Assembly: GCF_008017445.1 (NCBI RefSeq)
Contig: NZ_VRSW01000002.1
Span: 372,001 to 436,000, forward strand
From: Microbacterium mitrae
GTDB lineage: Bacteria > Actinomycetota > Actinomycetes > Actinomycetales > Microbacteriaceae
Reading direction: 5' to 3'
Length of the DNA stretch: 64,000 bases
Positions 7,666 to 17,080 of this stretch are shown here, piece by piece. Numbering within the stretch: position 1 is the first letter of the stretch; the number at the start of each line of letters is the position of its first letter. The position numbers and the translations under genes are program-made. The notes beneath the pieces were generated by a model. It was not told the origin of the DNA. It did not search any database and saw nothing but the letters and a program-made list of their open reading frames with translations.

Positions 7666-8063
7666 CCTATCGCCATGCTTTAGGACCACCTCTCAGCACG
7701 TCGCGTCGACGCTCGAGCCTGTTTGGCGATCAGCCGACAAAGTTTTGGATCTTTACGAAACAGAAGAGGCAATCGCTGACGAAGTGCACCGCTCGCTTGA
7801 ACGCGCGTACTGCGCACGGAACGACCGCTATCTCAATGCGGCCTGTTGGATTGCCGCTGCGAGATGGTCATAGCCGACGACTGCGACGGCGAGCAGCTGT
7901 GCAGTGCGGTGCGACGACCCACAGTAGTTCTTGGGATGGCGCTGGCCGCGCCCGCGGATCGCCGATAGCCGCAGAACACGGGCCGAATAATCGGGGCCCA
8001 ATCCGTATTGCGCTAGTTTGAGGATGGATTGCTCGGTGTGGTCGGGTCGAGAGGAAAATTGCT
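7666..8063. other. Spacer with a possible gene fragment
   Basis: The only protein-like sequence is a frame ending at 7873 that reads STLEPVWRSADKVLDLYETE, continues with EAIADEVHRSLERAYCARND, and ends in RYLNAACWIAAARWS. It has no start codon of its own and is probably the C-terminal end of a lost gene; I do not recognise the family. The rest up to 8060 holds the promoter of the PH-SHOCT gene. Confidence 0.35.
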
Positions 8064-8576
8064 GTGGCAAAGTCGGAAAAGCTTGTCGAACAGGCGAAGG
8101 GGCATTTTGAGGTCGGCGAGGTGCTGAGAGGCGCCGTTCGGGGCGCGTACGAGGTCAAGATCATGGGATCCGACAGTGTTCGGAATGGGGTGCTCATCGC
8201 GACAGACCGAAGGGTGATCTTCTACGCCAAGAAGTTGGGTGGGTTCGATCTCGAGTCATTCCCGTATGGCAATATTTCGAGTTTCGAGCAAGGCAAAACC
8301 CTGATGGGGCACCATGTCACATTCCATGCGTCTGGCAACCGTGTCTCCGTGAAGTGGCTCCAACCTGCGAACGAGTTTGCGGACTTCCTGTCGGCTGTGA
8401 AGCAAGGGATGAATGCGAAGCATGTTCGCTCTGATGCTCAGGCTCCGGCGCAGAACGTCGTTGCCGGCGCTGACGTCATGCTCCAATTGCAACAATTAGG
8501 TTCGCTGCGGGACGCCGGTATCGTCACCGCTGATGAGTTTGAGACGAAGAAGGCGGAACTACTTAAGAGGCTCTGA
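8064..8576 (+). CDS. PH domain (YokE-like) and SHOCT domain protein
   Basis: In this 170-residue protein, residues 20-115 look like a bacterial PH domain: GVLIATDRRVIFYAKK, then FPYGNISSFEQGKTLMGHHV, then VKWLQPANEFADFLSAVK. Residues 138-170 are a SHOCT motif, QLGSLRDAGIVTADEFETKK ending AELLKRL. SHOCT tails are usually oligomerisation or interaction elements on small membrane-associated or phage-like proteins. The start is GTG 8064 with GAGGA 9 bases upstream. It stands alone on the plus strand. The biological role is not known. Confidence 0.8.
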   Translation: MAKSEKLVEQAKGHFEVGEVLRGAVRGAYEVKIMGSDSVRNGVLIATDRRVIFYAKKLGGFDLESFPYGNISSFEQGKTLMGHHVTFHASGNRVSVKWLQPANEFADFLSAVKQGMNAKHVRSDAQAPAQNVVAGADVMLQLQQLGSLRDAGIVTADEFETKKAELLKRL

Positions 8577-8823
8577 CTTGGCCCCGCCTGCGTGGTCGAA
8601 GTTCTGCGGCTCGTGTGGGGTCAATCGGATCGCTGATGGACATCGACGCTGGCGCCCGGCTCACATCTTAGGGCGGCTGCTAGATTGCTCGAGGGCGCGT
8701 GGGAAACGCTTGTGCGCCGTGGTGTTTCGGAGCCCGGGCTCTTCCCTCAGATGAATGGATCTGCGCGTCGATCCGTGATACGGATGGCTGCGTCGCCTGG
8801 CCACCTCGTATTCTGGATCAATC

Positions 8824-9908
8824 ATGAGCGAACACTTCAAGGACGTCGCGCGTCGCATCGAGGCGAACCCGCTCGGCCGCCTCATGTACGGGCAGCGCGA
8901 GCTGTTCCACTCCAATCTCATCGGCTGGTTCTTCGATCAGCTTCCCGCATCGGCTGACGCAACGTTCCGCCCGTTCGCAGGGGACGGTTCCGACTCGCAT
9001 CGCTTCGTGGAGCGCGAGCGCGGACATATGGATCTCGTGTTCCACTGGCCAGATCGCGCGCCATTGGTCATCGAGAACAAGGTTTTCTCGTTACCGCAAC
9101 GCGACCAATTGGAGGAGTATCAGGCTGCAACAGCCGGGTGGTCGCACGCACCACCCCTCTCGTACTGCTGTCGGTGAGTGCGCCAGACTTCGATCTCGGC
9201 ACTTGGCGCTATCTCAGCTACGCAGAATTCGGGGCACGGATCCTTGAAGCGCTCCCCGCCGATTCGTCATACGAGGTCGAGACGATGCGCCGCTACGCCG
9301 CGCTCATTAGCGATCTGCACCAGTTGGTCTCTGCCACCGACGTACGCTCCGACAATGAACCCGTGTGGCTGTCTGAAACACTGCTCTCATCGATTTCCAG
9401 TTCACAGATGCGCGCCGCGTTGCACAAGGCACGCGCCCAGCGCGTCGCGCGCGCACTCAACGATTTTCTGCCTGAACTTGAGCAACCTGCGGCTGGTGGC
9501 ATGAGCAACGCGACCCCGCTGGTGGAGTCATTCGAGTACGTATACACGCGGGGACAGCATGTGCATCTCGGTTGGCAGCTCCAAGGCAACCAGTTCCGCC
9601 GTGCCGTCGTCTACCACGACCAATCGATAGCGGGTCGGAGCCAGGAATCACGACGTCTACGTGAGGACATAAGTCGGCGGCACCCCGAGTTCTATGCTTT
9701 TCCAATGCCGCTACCTCAAGTCCCTGGCGGAAGAAAGGAGTTCAATCACTTCGCTCCGTCTTTCGTTTATAGGTACGTGAAGACACCCGATCTCACAATT
9801 TCTGACTTGAAAGCGGCAGCCTCAGCGGTGCACGGGGAGATTGAGCAACATCGCGCTGAAGGTTCCGTAGAGCCTCGCCCCATCGATACTGCGCGAACAG
9901 CGCCGTAA
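8824..9908 (+). pseudogene. PD-(D/E)XK nuclease family gene, frameshifted
   Basis: The first frame (8824-9177) gives the catalytic half: ELFHSNLIGWFF, then GHMDLVFHW (D70), LVIENK (E84-x-K86) and QLEEY, the motif order of PD-(D/E)XK family proteins. It ends early in APPLSYCCR. The second frame, readable from about 9140 to 9908, goes on with TPLVLLSVSAPDFDLGTWRY and about 240 more residues, including FARPH-like C-terminal segments such as FNHFAPSFVYRYV. The two frames overlap near 9145-9165, so one indel there splits a gene of about 360 residues. Whether it is a true mutation or a sequencing error cannot be told. All three active-site residues are in the first piece. Confidence 0.8.
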
Positions 9909-10001
9909 CGCGTTCTCCGCACGCGCCGCATTGCGGCTAGCTGAGGGAACCAACGCCAGTATCACCATGGCGCGCACGGCACCCCCGCCATGCACACCCC
10001 G

Positions 10002-11465
10002 TTACTCCAACATTCCGCGCAACCGCTCGTGAAACTGGGTGGAGCGGGAGTCGAGGCCCACGAAGTGCACAGTGATGTCGTGCTCGCGATATTTCGTTTC
10101 GACGGAGTCGAGGGCGGCGACGGTTGACGCGTCCCAGATCTGTGCCGCCGAGAAGTCCACCGTCACCTCAGCCGGGTCTTCGGCGTATGAAAACTGTTCG
10201 ACGAGGTCGTTGCTGCTGCCAAAGAAAAGCGGGCCGTGCACGGCATAGGCAACACTCGTTCCCGACACCTGTCGCGTCAGGGTCACGACATGCGCCACGC
10301 GCCGCGCGAACAGCACCATGGCCAGCAATACGCCAACGCCCACGCCAATCGCGAGGTTGCTCGTGGCGACCACGACGACAATGGTCACCACCATCACCGC
10401 CGTCTCGGAAAGCGGCATGCGGCGCAACGTAGACGGCCGAATGCTGTGCACGTTGATCGTCGAGATGGCTACCACCATCATCACGGCAGCCAGCGCGACC
10501 ATGGGAATCTGTTCCATCACGTCGCTCAGCACCGTCACGAGCACAAGCAAGAACGCACCTGCCACAAACGTCGACAACCGCGTGCGTGCGCGCCCCAGCT
10601 TGACGTTAACCACCGTCTGGCCGATCATCGCGCACCCGGCGATGCCGCCCCACAGCCCGGCGAAAATGTTCGAGACGCCCAACGCCCACGACTCACGGCC
10701 CTTGTGCGATCGGGTGTCGGTGATGTCATCGACGAGCTTCGCCGTGAGGAGCGTCTCCATCAGCCCGACAAACGCGACGCTCACGGCCGTCGGGGCAATG
10801 ATGCCCAACGTCTCCATCGACAGCGGAACCAGCAGTGGCGTGATTCCGGGGAGCCCGCCCGCCACCTCTCCCTGATCGCCCACGGCCGGAACACTCAGCT
10901 GCGCAATCATCGTGATCGCCGTCACGACGACAATCGCCACCAGGGGCGCGGGTACCGCCTTCGTGAGACGCGGTAGCCCCACCACAATCACGATCGTCAG
11001 CGCGAAAAGCGGATACACCAGCCAGGGCACATCGAGCAGATGGGGAACCTGCGCGGCGAAGATCAGAATGCCGAGCGCATTGACGAACCCCAGCATCACC
11101 GACCGCGGAATGAAGCGCATCATGCGCGCGAGGCCGGTCACACCAAACAGAATCTGAATGGTTCCGGCCACGATGACCGTTGGCAGCAGGTACTCGACTC
11201 CGTGCTCGCGCACCAGGGGCGCCACCACCAGAGCCACCGCGCCTGCGGCCGCCGTGATCATCGCGGGGCGACCGCCCAAGATTGACATCGAAATCGCCAG
11301 CACCACCGAGGCGATCAGGCTCACCTTGGGATCAACGCCCGCGATCACCGAAAACGAAATCACTTCGGGAATCAGAGCCAGTGTCGTGACGATTCCCGCG
11401 AGCACTTCCGTCGCGAAGAGTCGGGGGTTGCGCAGGGCCTGTATCACAGACGGAGAAGTCTTCAC
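10002..11465 (-). CDS. SulP-family anion transporter with STAS domain
   Basis: The 487-residue membrane protein begins LFATEVLAGIVTTLALIPEV, the first transmembrane region typical of SulP (SLC26) carriers, followed by about ten more hydrophobic segments up to residue 390. Residues 400-487 form a cytoplasmic STAS domain (VSGTSVAYAVHGPLFFGSSN, VDFSAAQIWDASTVAALDSV). Such carriers move sulfate, bicarbonate or dicarboxylates, and the substrate cannot be assigned here. No carbonic anhydrase gene is next to it. It is divergent from a broken GH1 gene. Confidence 0.9.
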   Translation of the reverse strand: MKTSPSVIQALRNPRLFATEVLAGIVTTLALIPEVISFSVIAGVDPKVSLIASVVLAISMSILGGRPAMITAAAGAVALVVAPLVREHGVEYLLPTVIVAGTIQILFGVTGLARMMRFIPRSVMLGFVNALGILIFAAQVPHLLDVPWLVYPLFALTIVIVVGLPRLTKAVPAPLVAIVVVTAITMIAQLSVPAVGDQGEVAGGLPGITPLLVPLSMETLGIIAPTAVSVAFVGLMETLLTAKLVDDITDTRSHKGRESWALGVSNIFAGLWGGIAGCAMIGQTVVNVKLGRARTRLSTFVAGAFLLVLVTVLSDVMEQIPMVALAAVMMVVAISTINVHSIRPSTLRRMPLSETAVMVVTIVVVVATSNLAIGVGVGVLLAMVLFARRVAHVVTLTRQVSGTSVAYAVHGPLFFGSSNDLVEQFSYAEDPAEVTVDFSAAQIWDASTVAALDSVETKYREHDITVHFVGLDSRSTQFHERLRGMLE

Positions 11466-11547
11466 TGATTAACTTTAGGCGTTCCGCCCGGCGCCGAGCG
11501 GCACAGAACCCTTGCCCTGGCGCGGGAGTGCTCCTAAGCTACGGGAA

Positions 11548-11565
11548 GTGGGACAAGTGTCCCAC
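11548..11565 (+). promoter_or_regulatory. Palindromic operator, same type as at 17998
   Basis: GTGGGACA and TGTCCCAC form a perfect 8-base inverted repeat with a 2-base spacer, lying 83 bases from the SulP start and 41 bases from the GH1 start. Its outer and inner bases match the palindrome in front of the TetR gene (AAGTGGGAC...CCCACT), so the same or a related regulator may bind both. Confidence 0.55.
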
Positions 11566-11605
11566 TCTGTGACTGGGCGAACGATGACGTTAGCCGGGGG
11601 AGGCG

Positions 11606-12103
11606 ATGATGTTTCACGAACCGCACGCTGGCGCCAACCCGGTAGCGCTGGGTCAGGCCCTTCCGCCCTCCTTTGTTCTGGGCACGGCAACCGCATCGGC
11701 GCAGATCGAATGTGCAACCACCGTCGGCCGGCGCACCCCCAGCGCGTGGGATCGCTTTAGCGCCGAACCCGGCCGTATTCTCGACGCCAGCACGACGGCG
11801 GTGACCGCCGATCACTATCACCGTGTCTCCGAAGACGTGCGCCTCATGGCGGCGCTCGGCTTTGACGCCTACCGCTTCTCCCTCGGCTGGACCCGCCTGC
11901 AACCCGAGGGGCGCGGCCCGCTCGACCCCACCGGCGTCGACTTCTACGACCGCTTGCTCGATGAGCTGCACGCCGCCAACATCACGCCATTCGCCACGAT
12001 CTTTCACTGGGATCTCCCGGCCCGAGGCCGTACACGCGGTCGCCAGCATGCTCGACGACGCCGACACCCCACGGTGACGCAACCGGCGGTCACCCCACGG
12101 TGA
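11606..12103 (+). pseudogene. Glycoside hydrolase family 1, truncated
   Basis: Residues 22-139 are a clear GH1 beta-glucosidase N-terminus: FVLGTATASAQIECA, TPSAWDRF, TADHYHRVSEDVRLMAALGF, YRFSLGWTRLQPEG and ITPFATIFHWDLPA. After HWDLPA the family sequence stops abruptly and 26 unrelated residues follow. A functional GH1 enzyme has about 450 residues, and both catalytic glutamates lie downstream of the break, so this gene is dead. Another frame just after the break reads RPEAVHAVASMLDDADTPR and stops at 12077, possibly the tail of the same or another deleted gene. Start ATG 11606 or 11609, with GGGGGAGG in front. The palindrome at 11548 probably controlled it. Confidence 0.85.
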
Positions 12104-12116
12104 CGGAACCGGCGGT
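12065..12116 (+). repeat. 26-bp tandem direct repeat, two copies
   Basis: Unit 12065-12090 (CACCCCACGGTGACGCAACC...) is repeated at 12091-12116 with one mismatch. It fills the gap between the truncated GH1 gene and the end of the dGTPase gene. Confidence 0.8.
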
Positions 12117-12118
12117 GA

Positions 12119-13741
12119 CTACGCGGTGCCGGTGAGGGTGCGGTGCGTGGCGATCGCCTGCTGATCACTCAACGACGACACGTAGTCGACGATCGCGCGG
12201 CCGCGCGCCTGACGACGAAGCCCGGCATCGCTCGCCTCGCCCACGATGCTTTCGGGTCGCGATTGCCGCAGCGCAAACATGTTGTGCGTGACCTCCTCGA
12301 CCCACTCCTGCAGGCGCCGTGGTGCTCGCGGTGCGTCATCGGAGTCGGTCAGCCAGGCGTCAAAGCCAAGAGCGAGATCGGTGACGATGCGTGCCTGACC
12401 GCGTTGCGGTAGCGCAAGCTCCGGGCGCTCCAAGACAAAGTGCGCGTGCACAAACTTCAGCACGATGACTTCGTGCCACGCGCGCTGATTCAGTCGAACG
12501 TGGCCGCTGCGCACATGCGGGTTACGCTCCACCACGACCGAGGTGCGCAAGTGTTCAATCCATCGTCGAGTAAAACCCGAGACCGCACGCTCACTGTCGA
12601 TGCCGCCATCGTAAGCGGCGGCTAGCAGCGAGCCGCTGATGCTTTCGCTCACCCGTTGCACGGCCTCGGCGAAGGCGTCGCGGTCGGCAATCCACGCGTC
12701 TTTCATTGAGGCGCGACGCCACAAGAGCTCCAGTGCCGTTCCGGGTGCGCGCCGCGTTGCGGCCAGTTCGGTCTCGTCCATCGTTGAAAACGCGGCAGCG
12801 GCCGACAGCCAAGCCCGAAACTCTGCGGCGACTTCGGACTGCTGCAGCACGCCTGCGCGCGCAAACTCGTCCAGATCATGAACGGCGTAGGCGATATCGT
12901 CGGCGAGATCCATGACCGCGCACTCGATCGTTTGCTGCCCCGGAGCGATCGTGGGGAAGGCGCTGCGAGCCTGTTCCATTTGCGCCGCATCCAGCGCATA
13001 GGCCGAAAACTTGCCCGCTCCTGCAATCGGGTCGGCGCCCACGCCGCGACGGCGATCAGAGACCGCCAGATCCGAGATGGACACCCCGATCCACTCGCCA
13101 CGCGTCCACGGGTACTTGAGCGTGGCCGCGCGCGTGCTTGCGGTCAGGTTGAGGCCAGGAAAATTGCGCCCGAGCGTATCGAGCTGCACCAGAATGCGAA
13201 ACGACTGCGCGTTGCCCTCGAACCCTTCGAGCAGCCCCAACCGCTCGCGTGCGACGCGGTCCAGCACCCGCTCACCGAGGTGCCCGAACGGTGGGTGACC
13301 GAGGTCGTGGGCATGCGCGGCTGCCTGGGCGACGATCGTGTCACACCCGCCGAGCATCTCAATGGTGGCGCCGGTTGCATCGTCTTCGCGGCGCTCACCG
13401 CGGGTGAAAGCGCGGCGCCGTGCGGCAGTACCGGCGAGGTTGGCGGCAATCACGCGGGCGACGGCGCTCACCTTGAGCGAGTGGGTCAGGCGGTTGTGCG
13501 CCATCGGCCCAACACCGGAGAGCGGAACCACCTGCGTCACATCGGAAAGCCGCCCGAAATAGGGGGAGAAACGGATGCGTTCGAGGTCAATGCGGTATTG
13601 CTCGGTCGCGAGCGAGCCGTTGCTGGCTCCCTCGTCGGCGCCGGCAACATCTTCGACCGACAGCGCGGAGTGCTGGGAAGATTCGGCCTCGGCGTATCGG
13701 CGCGATGTACGTGCCAGAGAGGGGGCATCCGCGAATGTCAT
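12119..13741 (-). CDS. dgt: dGTP triphosphohydrolase (HD domain)
   Basis: The HD-domain metal ligands are visible: NRLTHSLK (H87), AHAHDLGHPPFGH (H145-D146) and, after a helix, EGNAQSFR, all typical of dGTPase-type enzymes that cleave dNTPs to nucleosides and triphosphate. At 540 residues it is longer than the common 420-residue actinobacterial enzyme; the extra length is in the C-terminal half. The N-terminus has SPYFGRLSDVTQVV, which fits the substrate-pocket region. I chose ATG 13741 over an upstream TTG (13753), because a purine-rich stretch lies in front of it. It probably keeps dNTP pools in check. It is followed by a tandem repeat and preceded by a strong hairpin. Confidence 0.85.
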   Translation of the reverse strand: MTFADAPSLARTSRRYAEAESSQHSALSVEDVAGADEGASNGSLATEQYRIDLERIRFSPYFGRLSDVTQVVPLSGVGPMAHNRLTHSLKVSAVARVIAANLAGTAARRRAFTRGERREDDATGATIEMLGGCDTIVAQAAAHAHDLGHPPFGHLGERVLDRVARERLGLLEGFEGNAQSFRILVQLDTLGRNFPGLNLTASTRAATLKYPWTRGEWIGVSISDLAVSDRRRGVGADPIAGAGKFSAYALDAAQMEQARSAFPTIAPGQQTIECAVMDLADDIAYAVHDLDEFARAGVLQQSEVAAEFRAWLSAAAAFSTMDETELAATRRAPGTALELLWRRASMKDAWIADRDAFAEAVQRVSESISGSLLAAAYDGGIDSERAVSGFTRRWIEHLRTSVVVERNPHVRSGHVRLNQRAWHEVIVLKFVHAHFVLERPELALPQRGQARIVTDLALGFDAWLTDSDDAPRAPRRLQEWVEEVTHNMFALRQSRPESIVGEASDAGLRRQARGRAIVDYVSSLSDQQAIATHRTLTGTA

Positions 13742-13768
13742 GGCCCTATTCAACCAGCCTGGGGCAGA

Positions 13769-13811
13769 CGCGTGAGGGAGGCGAAGACCGCGTCTTCGTC
13801 TCCCTCACGCG
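13769..13811 (-). terminator. Hairpin between bdhA-like gene and dgt
   Basis: CGCGTGAGGGAGGCGAAGAC pairs over 20 bases with the sequence ending CTCCCTCACGCG, with one G-T pair and a 3-base loop. It lies just behind the dehydrogenase stop and ends transcription before dgt. No T tract follows. Confidence 0.75.
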
Positions 13812-13825
13812 GTGATCACACCGTG

Positions 13826-14914
13826 TTATTCGGCAGATTCGAGCCCGGCGCCCGAGGGCGACACTAGAATCTTCACGGCCGTCTCGTTGCGGTTGATGAG
13901 GGTGTCAAAGCCCTCGTCAACGATGTGCTCCATACCGATCTTTCCCGTGATGAACGGCTTGAGGTCGATCTTGCCCGACTCCACCAGCGCAATCGTCGCA
14001 GGGTGCGAGTTAACGTAACCAATGGTTCCGCGCACATCGAGCTCTTTCATCACGAGCTTGTGCATGTCGAACGTCGCAGGCTTACCCCAGATCGACACCA
14101 CAACGATGACGCCGGTGGGGCGCACGGCGTCCATCAGCGTGTCAAAGACAACCTGCACAGACGTTGCTTCAAAGGCAACATCGGCGCCCTGACCGCCGGT
14201 GAGCTTCTTCACCTCGGCCACCACGTCGACCTCGGCCGGGTTCAACGCCACATCGGCGACGCCGGCATCGAGAGCCTTCTGACGGCGCAACGGCGACAGC
14301 TCCGAAATGATGACGCGAACATCGAGAGCGTGCAGCACGGCGGCAGTGAGCTGACCGATGGGGCCAGCACCGCCAACGAGCGCGGTTTGACCAGCCTTGA
14401 CGCCCGAGCGCATGACGGCGTGGTAGGCAACTGAGAGCGGCTCGATGAGGGCGGCTTCATCGAGGGCAACAGCCTTGTCAATCTTGTGCACCCATCGGCG
14501 CTTGACGACGATGTTTTCAGCCAGTCCGCCACCGCGGCCGGCGAGGCCGATGAAGTTCATGTCTTCAGACAGGTGGTAGTCGTTCGAGTCAGGGCCGGTG
14601 TTGACGTCATCGTGAATGATGTACGGCTCAACAACGACGTGGTCGCCGACCGCGAGATCGGTGACACCCTCACCCAGTTCAGATACCACACCCGAGAACT
14701 CGTGGCCGAGCGTGATGGGTGCCGATTCTCCCGAAATCGGGTGCGGCTGACCCGGAGCCGGAACGAAGATCGGGCCCTCGAGATATTCGTGCAGATCGGT
14801 GCCGCAAATCCCCGTCCATGCCACATCGATACGCACCGTTCCCGGCTCCAGCGGCTGCTGTTCGATGTCTTCAATGCGAATGTCGTTGCGGCCGTAGTAG
14901 CGTGCTGCCTTCAC
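13826..14914 (-). CDS. Zinc-dependent 2,3-butanediol dehydrogenase-like MDR enzyme
   Basis: This is a medium-chain dehydrogenase/reductase of 362 residues. GICGTDLHEYLEGPIF carries the catalytic zinc Cys and the spacing seen in 2,3-butanediol dehydrogenases; GHEFSGVV holds the catalytic His-Glu; LVGGAGPIGQLTAAVL is the NAD-binding Rossmann motif. The four-cysteine structural-zinc loop of many alcohol dehydrogenases is replaced by a segment with few cysteines (PYIIHDDVNTGPDSNDYHLS), as in BdhA-type enzymes. It probably interconverts acetoin and butanediol with NAD(H), though other secondary alcohols are possible. AAAGG is 9 bases before GTG 14914 but directly abuts the upstream TTG 14923, so GTG 14914 is preferred. 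Confidence 0.8.
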   Translation of the reverse strand: MKAARYYGRNDIRIEDIEQQPLEPGTVRIDVAWTGICGTDLHEYLEGPIFVPAPGQPHPISGESAPITLGHEFSGVVSELGEGVTDLAVGDHVVVEPYIIHDDVNTGPDSNDYHLSEDMNFIGLAGRGGGLAENIVVKRRWVHKIDKAVALDEAALIEPLSVAYHAVMRSGVKAGQTALVGGAGPIGQLTAAVLHALDVRVIISELSPLRRQKALDAGVADVALNPAEVDVVAEVKKLTGGQGADVAFEATSVQVVFDTLMDAVRPTGVIVVVSIWGKPATFDMHKLVMKELDVRGTIGYVNSHPATIALVESGKIDLKPFITGKIGMEHIVDEGFDTLINRNETAVKILVSPSGAGLESAE

Positions 14915-15407
14915 GATGATCAACCTTTCATGCGCCGACGCGCGAGGCGAAAGCGCGCGGTGGCATGCTTTCGCTTCATCGCTTCGATGACTGGATTAGT
15001 CCAATAGAAGCAAGACAGTGCGCAGGTCGTTCGGCTATCAGAGCAACGCGGCCTAACAGGGCTCAGCGTCTCAAACGATCACACTGCTTGATACCTTCAG
15101 CCTACGCCTGATCGCGCTGCTGGGGGTCGCCGACTGCGCCGGAAATAACCGCATGCGCGTCGCTCTGCTGCCCTGAGCGCAAGCGTCGTGGGGCAACACA
15201 AGCACACCAGCACCGGTGAGGAGAGGCAGCGACGGGGCGAGCGGCAATTCAGCGACCGTCAGGCTCAGCACCAGAATGAGCACGTTCAATCGTGTGGTGA
15301 GCGCGGAGCGCAACCTCATGGTGCCGTCTGCCGGCGGCAAACGCTGCGAAAAGCCAACCCGAGATCTCGGTCATGCCGCTCGCGCTGGCGTACGCCGGCG
15401 AAAATCA
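14915..15407. other. Long spacer with possible membrane-protein remnant
   Basis: The part nearest 14915 should hold the dehydrogenase promoter. On the minus strand at 15071-15340 there is a hydrophobic frame (LNVLILVLSLTVAELPLAPS, LLTGAGVLVL). It has no ribosome-binding site and ends in arginine-rich sequence, so it may be a remnant of a membrane protein or chance. Nothing else is visible. Confidence 0.35.
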
Positions 15408-17051
15408 CTAAGGCGTGGAGGCCGGCCGATGCGCTGCACCGGCCGCACGACGCAACCGCGCGGCTCCAACGAAGCCGAGCAGGAGGAAGATGGCTGCGAC
15501 GAGAAGTGACGCGCGGGTGGCGTCGGAAAAACCAGATGCCAGAGCGTCGATGGCTTGCGGCGTTTGGTCTCCGAGTGCGCTCGCGGCACCCTCAGCGCGC
15601 AACTGTGCAATCGTGGTTCCGGCGGTGAGACGCGTCGACTCGGCTAGCTGTTCGGCCTGCGAGCCCGTGATACCGGCCTCGCCCAGCGCGGTCGGCACGG
15701 TGATCGCGAGGGACACGGCCAGGGCGGCTCCGGCGAAGGCCGTTCCCAGCGCTGAGCCCACCTGGCGTACCGTGCTCTGCGTGGCCGAGCCCTGACCCGA
15801 GATCTCGACCGGAATATCTTGCAAGACGGTTCCCGTGAGTTGTGCAGACGCGAGGCCCAGGCCTAAGCCATAAACAACGAGGGGGAGAGCGACAATCCAC
15901 CCCGGCGTTGTCGCTTGCACCACGAGCGCAAGCGCAACAACGCCCAGGACCTCGAGTCCGAGACCGATCAGCACCGTGCCCGGTGAGCCGAAGCGGGCGG
16001 CGAGATGACGCGCCGATGCGCCCGAAAAGAACGCACCGAGCGCCATCGCCGCGAGCACGAGACCTGCACCCATCACGTCGAGTCCCAGCGCGTTGATCAG
16101 GTACAGCGGCAACACGAAGATGATCGCAAACTCACCCACAGCCACCATCGCGGCCGTGAGATTGCCCCATGAGAATGTCGAATAACTGAACAGGTTGAGA
16201 TCGAGCAGGGCGGCTCGCTGCACCTTCTCACGGTGCCGCTCCCACACCACGAAGAGCACGAGAGCAATGGCGGCGACGGCGAAGGCGACCGGAACCACAG
16301 AGATGGGCGCATCGATGGGCCACTCCCAGCCGAAAAGGGAGAATTCGCCGGCGGGGGAGAGCCAGCCGAGATCGGGGCCCTCGATCACCGCGAAGACGAG
16401 CGCGCCGAAACCGATCGCGCTGAGGAGCGCGCCATCAACATCAACACCGGGTCGAGTCTTGACGCCACGGGTCTCGGGCACCGTGACGATAGCGGCGATG
16501 AGAACCGCGATGCCCACCGGCACGTTAACGAGAAAGATCCAGTGCCATGAGGTCCATTGCACGAGGGCCCCGCCGGCCAGGGGGCCGACGGCGGCCGCAC
16601 CCGAAATGACCGCGCCCCACACCCCGAAGGCGGCGCCGCGGTACCGCCCCCGGAACACGGCGTTGACCGTGGAGAGAGTGGACGGCATGATGAGCGCGGC
16701 TCCCACGGCTTGGACGGCGCGCGCGGCAATCAGCATGCCCGCCGTCGAGGACGTTGCGGCGAACACGCTGGCGGCCATGAAGACGATCAGGCCCACGAGG
16801 AAGAGGCGCTTGCGGCCCCACCGATCGGCGAGGTTGCCCGTGGAGAGCAGCAGAGCCGCCAACAAGACCGCATACAGGCTGTTGACCCACTGCGCATCGG
16901 TGAGGTCAAGGCCGAGATCACCGATGATGGCGGGGAGCGCCACACCCACGATCGTGCCGTCCAGCACGATGAGTCCGAGGCCGATAGAGAGCACAGCCAG
17001 GGCCGCCCAATCACGCCGTGTCGGAGCCGGTGACTGTTGCGGTGTCGTCAT
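15408..17051 (-). CDS. DHA2-family MFS drug/proton antiporter
   Basis: The 547-residue protein has about 14 transmembrane segments, as in EmrB/QacA exporters. Motif A appears as GNLADRWGRKRLFLVG between TM2 and TM3, WVNSLYAVLLAALLL precedes it, and GAALIMPSTLSTVNAVFRGR marks TM4. Antiporter motif C-like sequence SGAAAVGPLAGGALVQW follows in TM5. It should pump a toxic organic compound out in exchange for protons; the substrate is unknown. AGGAGG precedes ATG 17051. The DUF2871 gene lies 29 bases upstream on the same strand, so the two may be co-transcribed. The TetR gene at 18069 is a candidate regulator. Confidence 0.9.
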   Translation of the reverse strand: MTTPQQSPAPTRRDWAALAVLSIGLGLIVLDGTIVGVALPAIIGDLGLDLTDAQWVNSLYAVLLAALLLSTGNLADRWGRKRLFLVGLIVFMAASVFAATSSTAGMLIAARAVQAVGAALIMPSTLSTVNAVFRGRYRGAAFGVWGAVISGAAAVGPLAGGALVQWTSWHWIFLVNVPVGIAVLIAAIVTVPETRGVKTRPGVDVDGALLSAIGFGALVFAVIEGPDLGWLSPAGEFSLFGWEWPIDAPISVVPVAFAVAAIALVLFVVWERHREKVQRAALLDLNLFSYSTFSWGNLTAAMVAVGEFAIIFVLPLYLINALGLDVMGAGLVLAAMALGAFFSGASARHLAARFGSPGTVLIGLGLEVLGVVALALVVQATTPGWIVALPLVVYGLGLGLASAQLTGTVLQDIPVEISGQGSATQSTVRQVGSALGTAFAGAALAVSLAITVPTALGEAGITGSQAEQLAESTRLTAGTTIAQLRAEGAASALGDQTPQAIDALASGFSDATRASLLVAAIFLLLGFVGAARLRRAAGAAHRPASTP

Positions 17052-17080
17052 AAGGGTGGCCCTCCTGCTCGCGCTTATGG

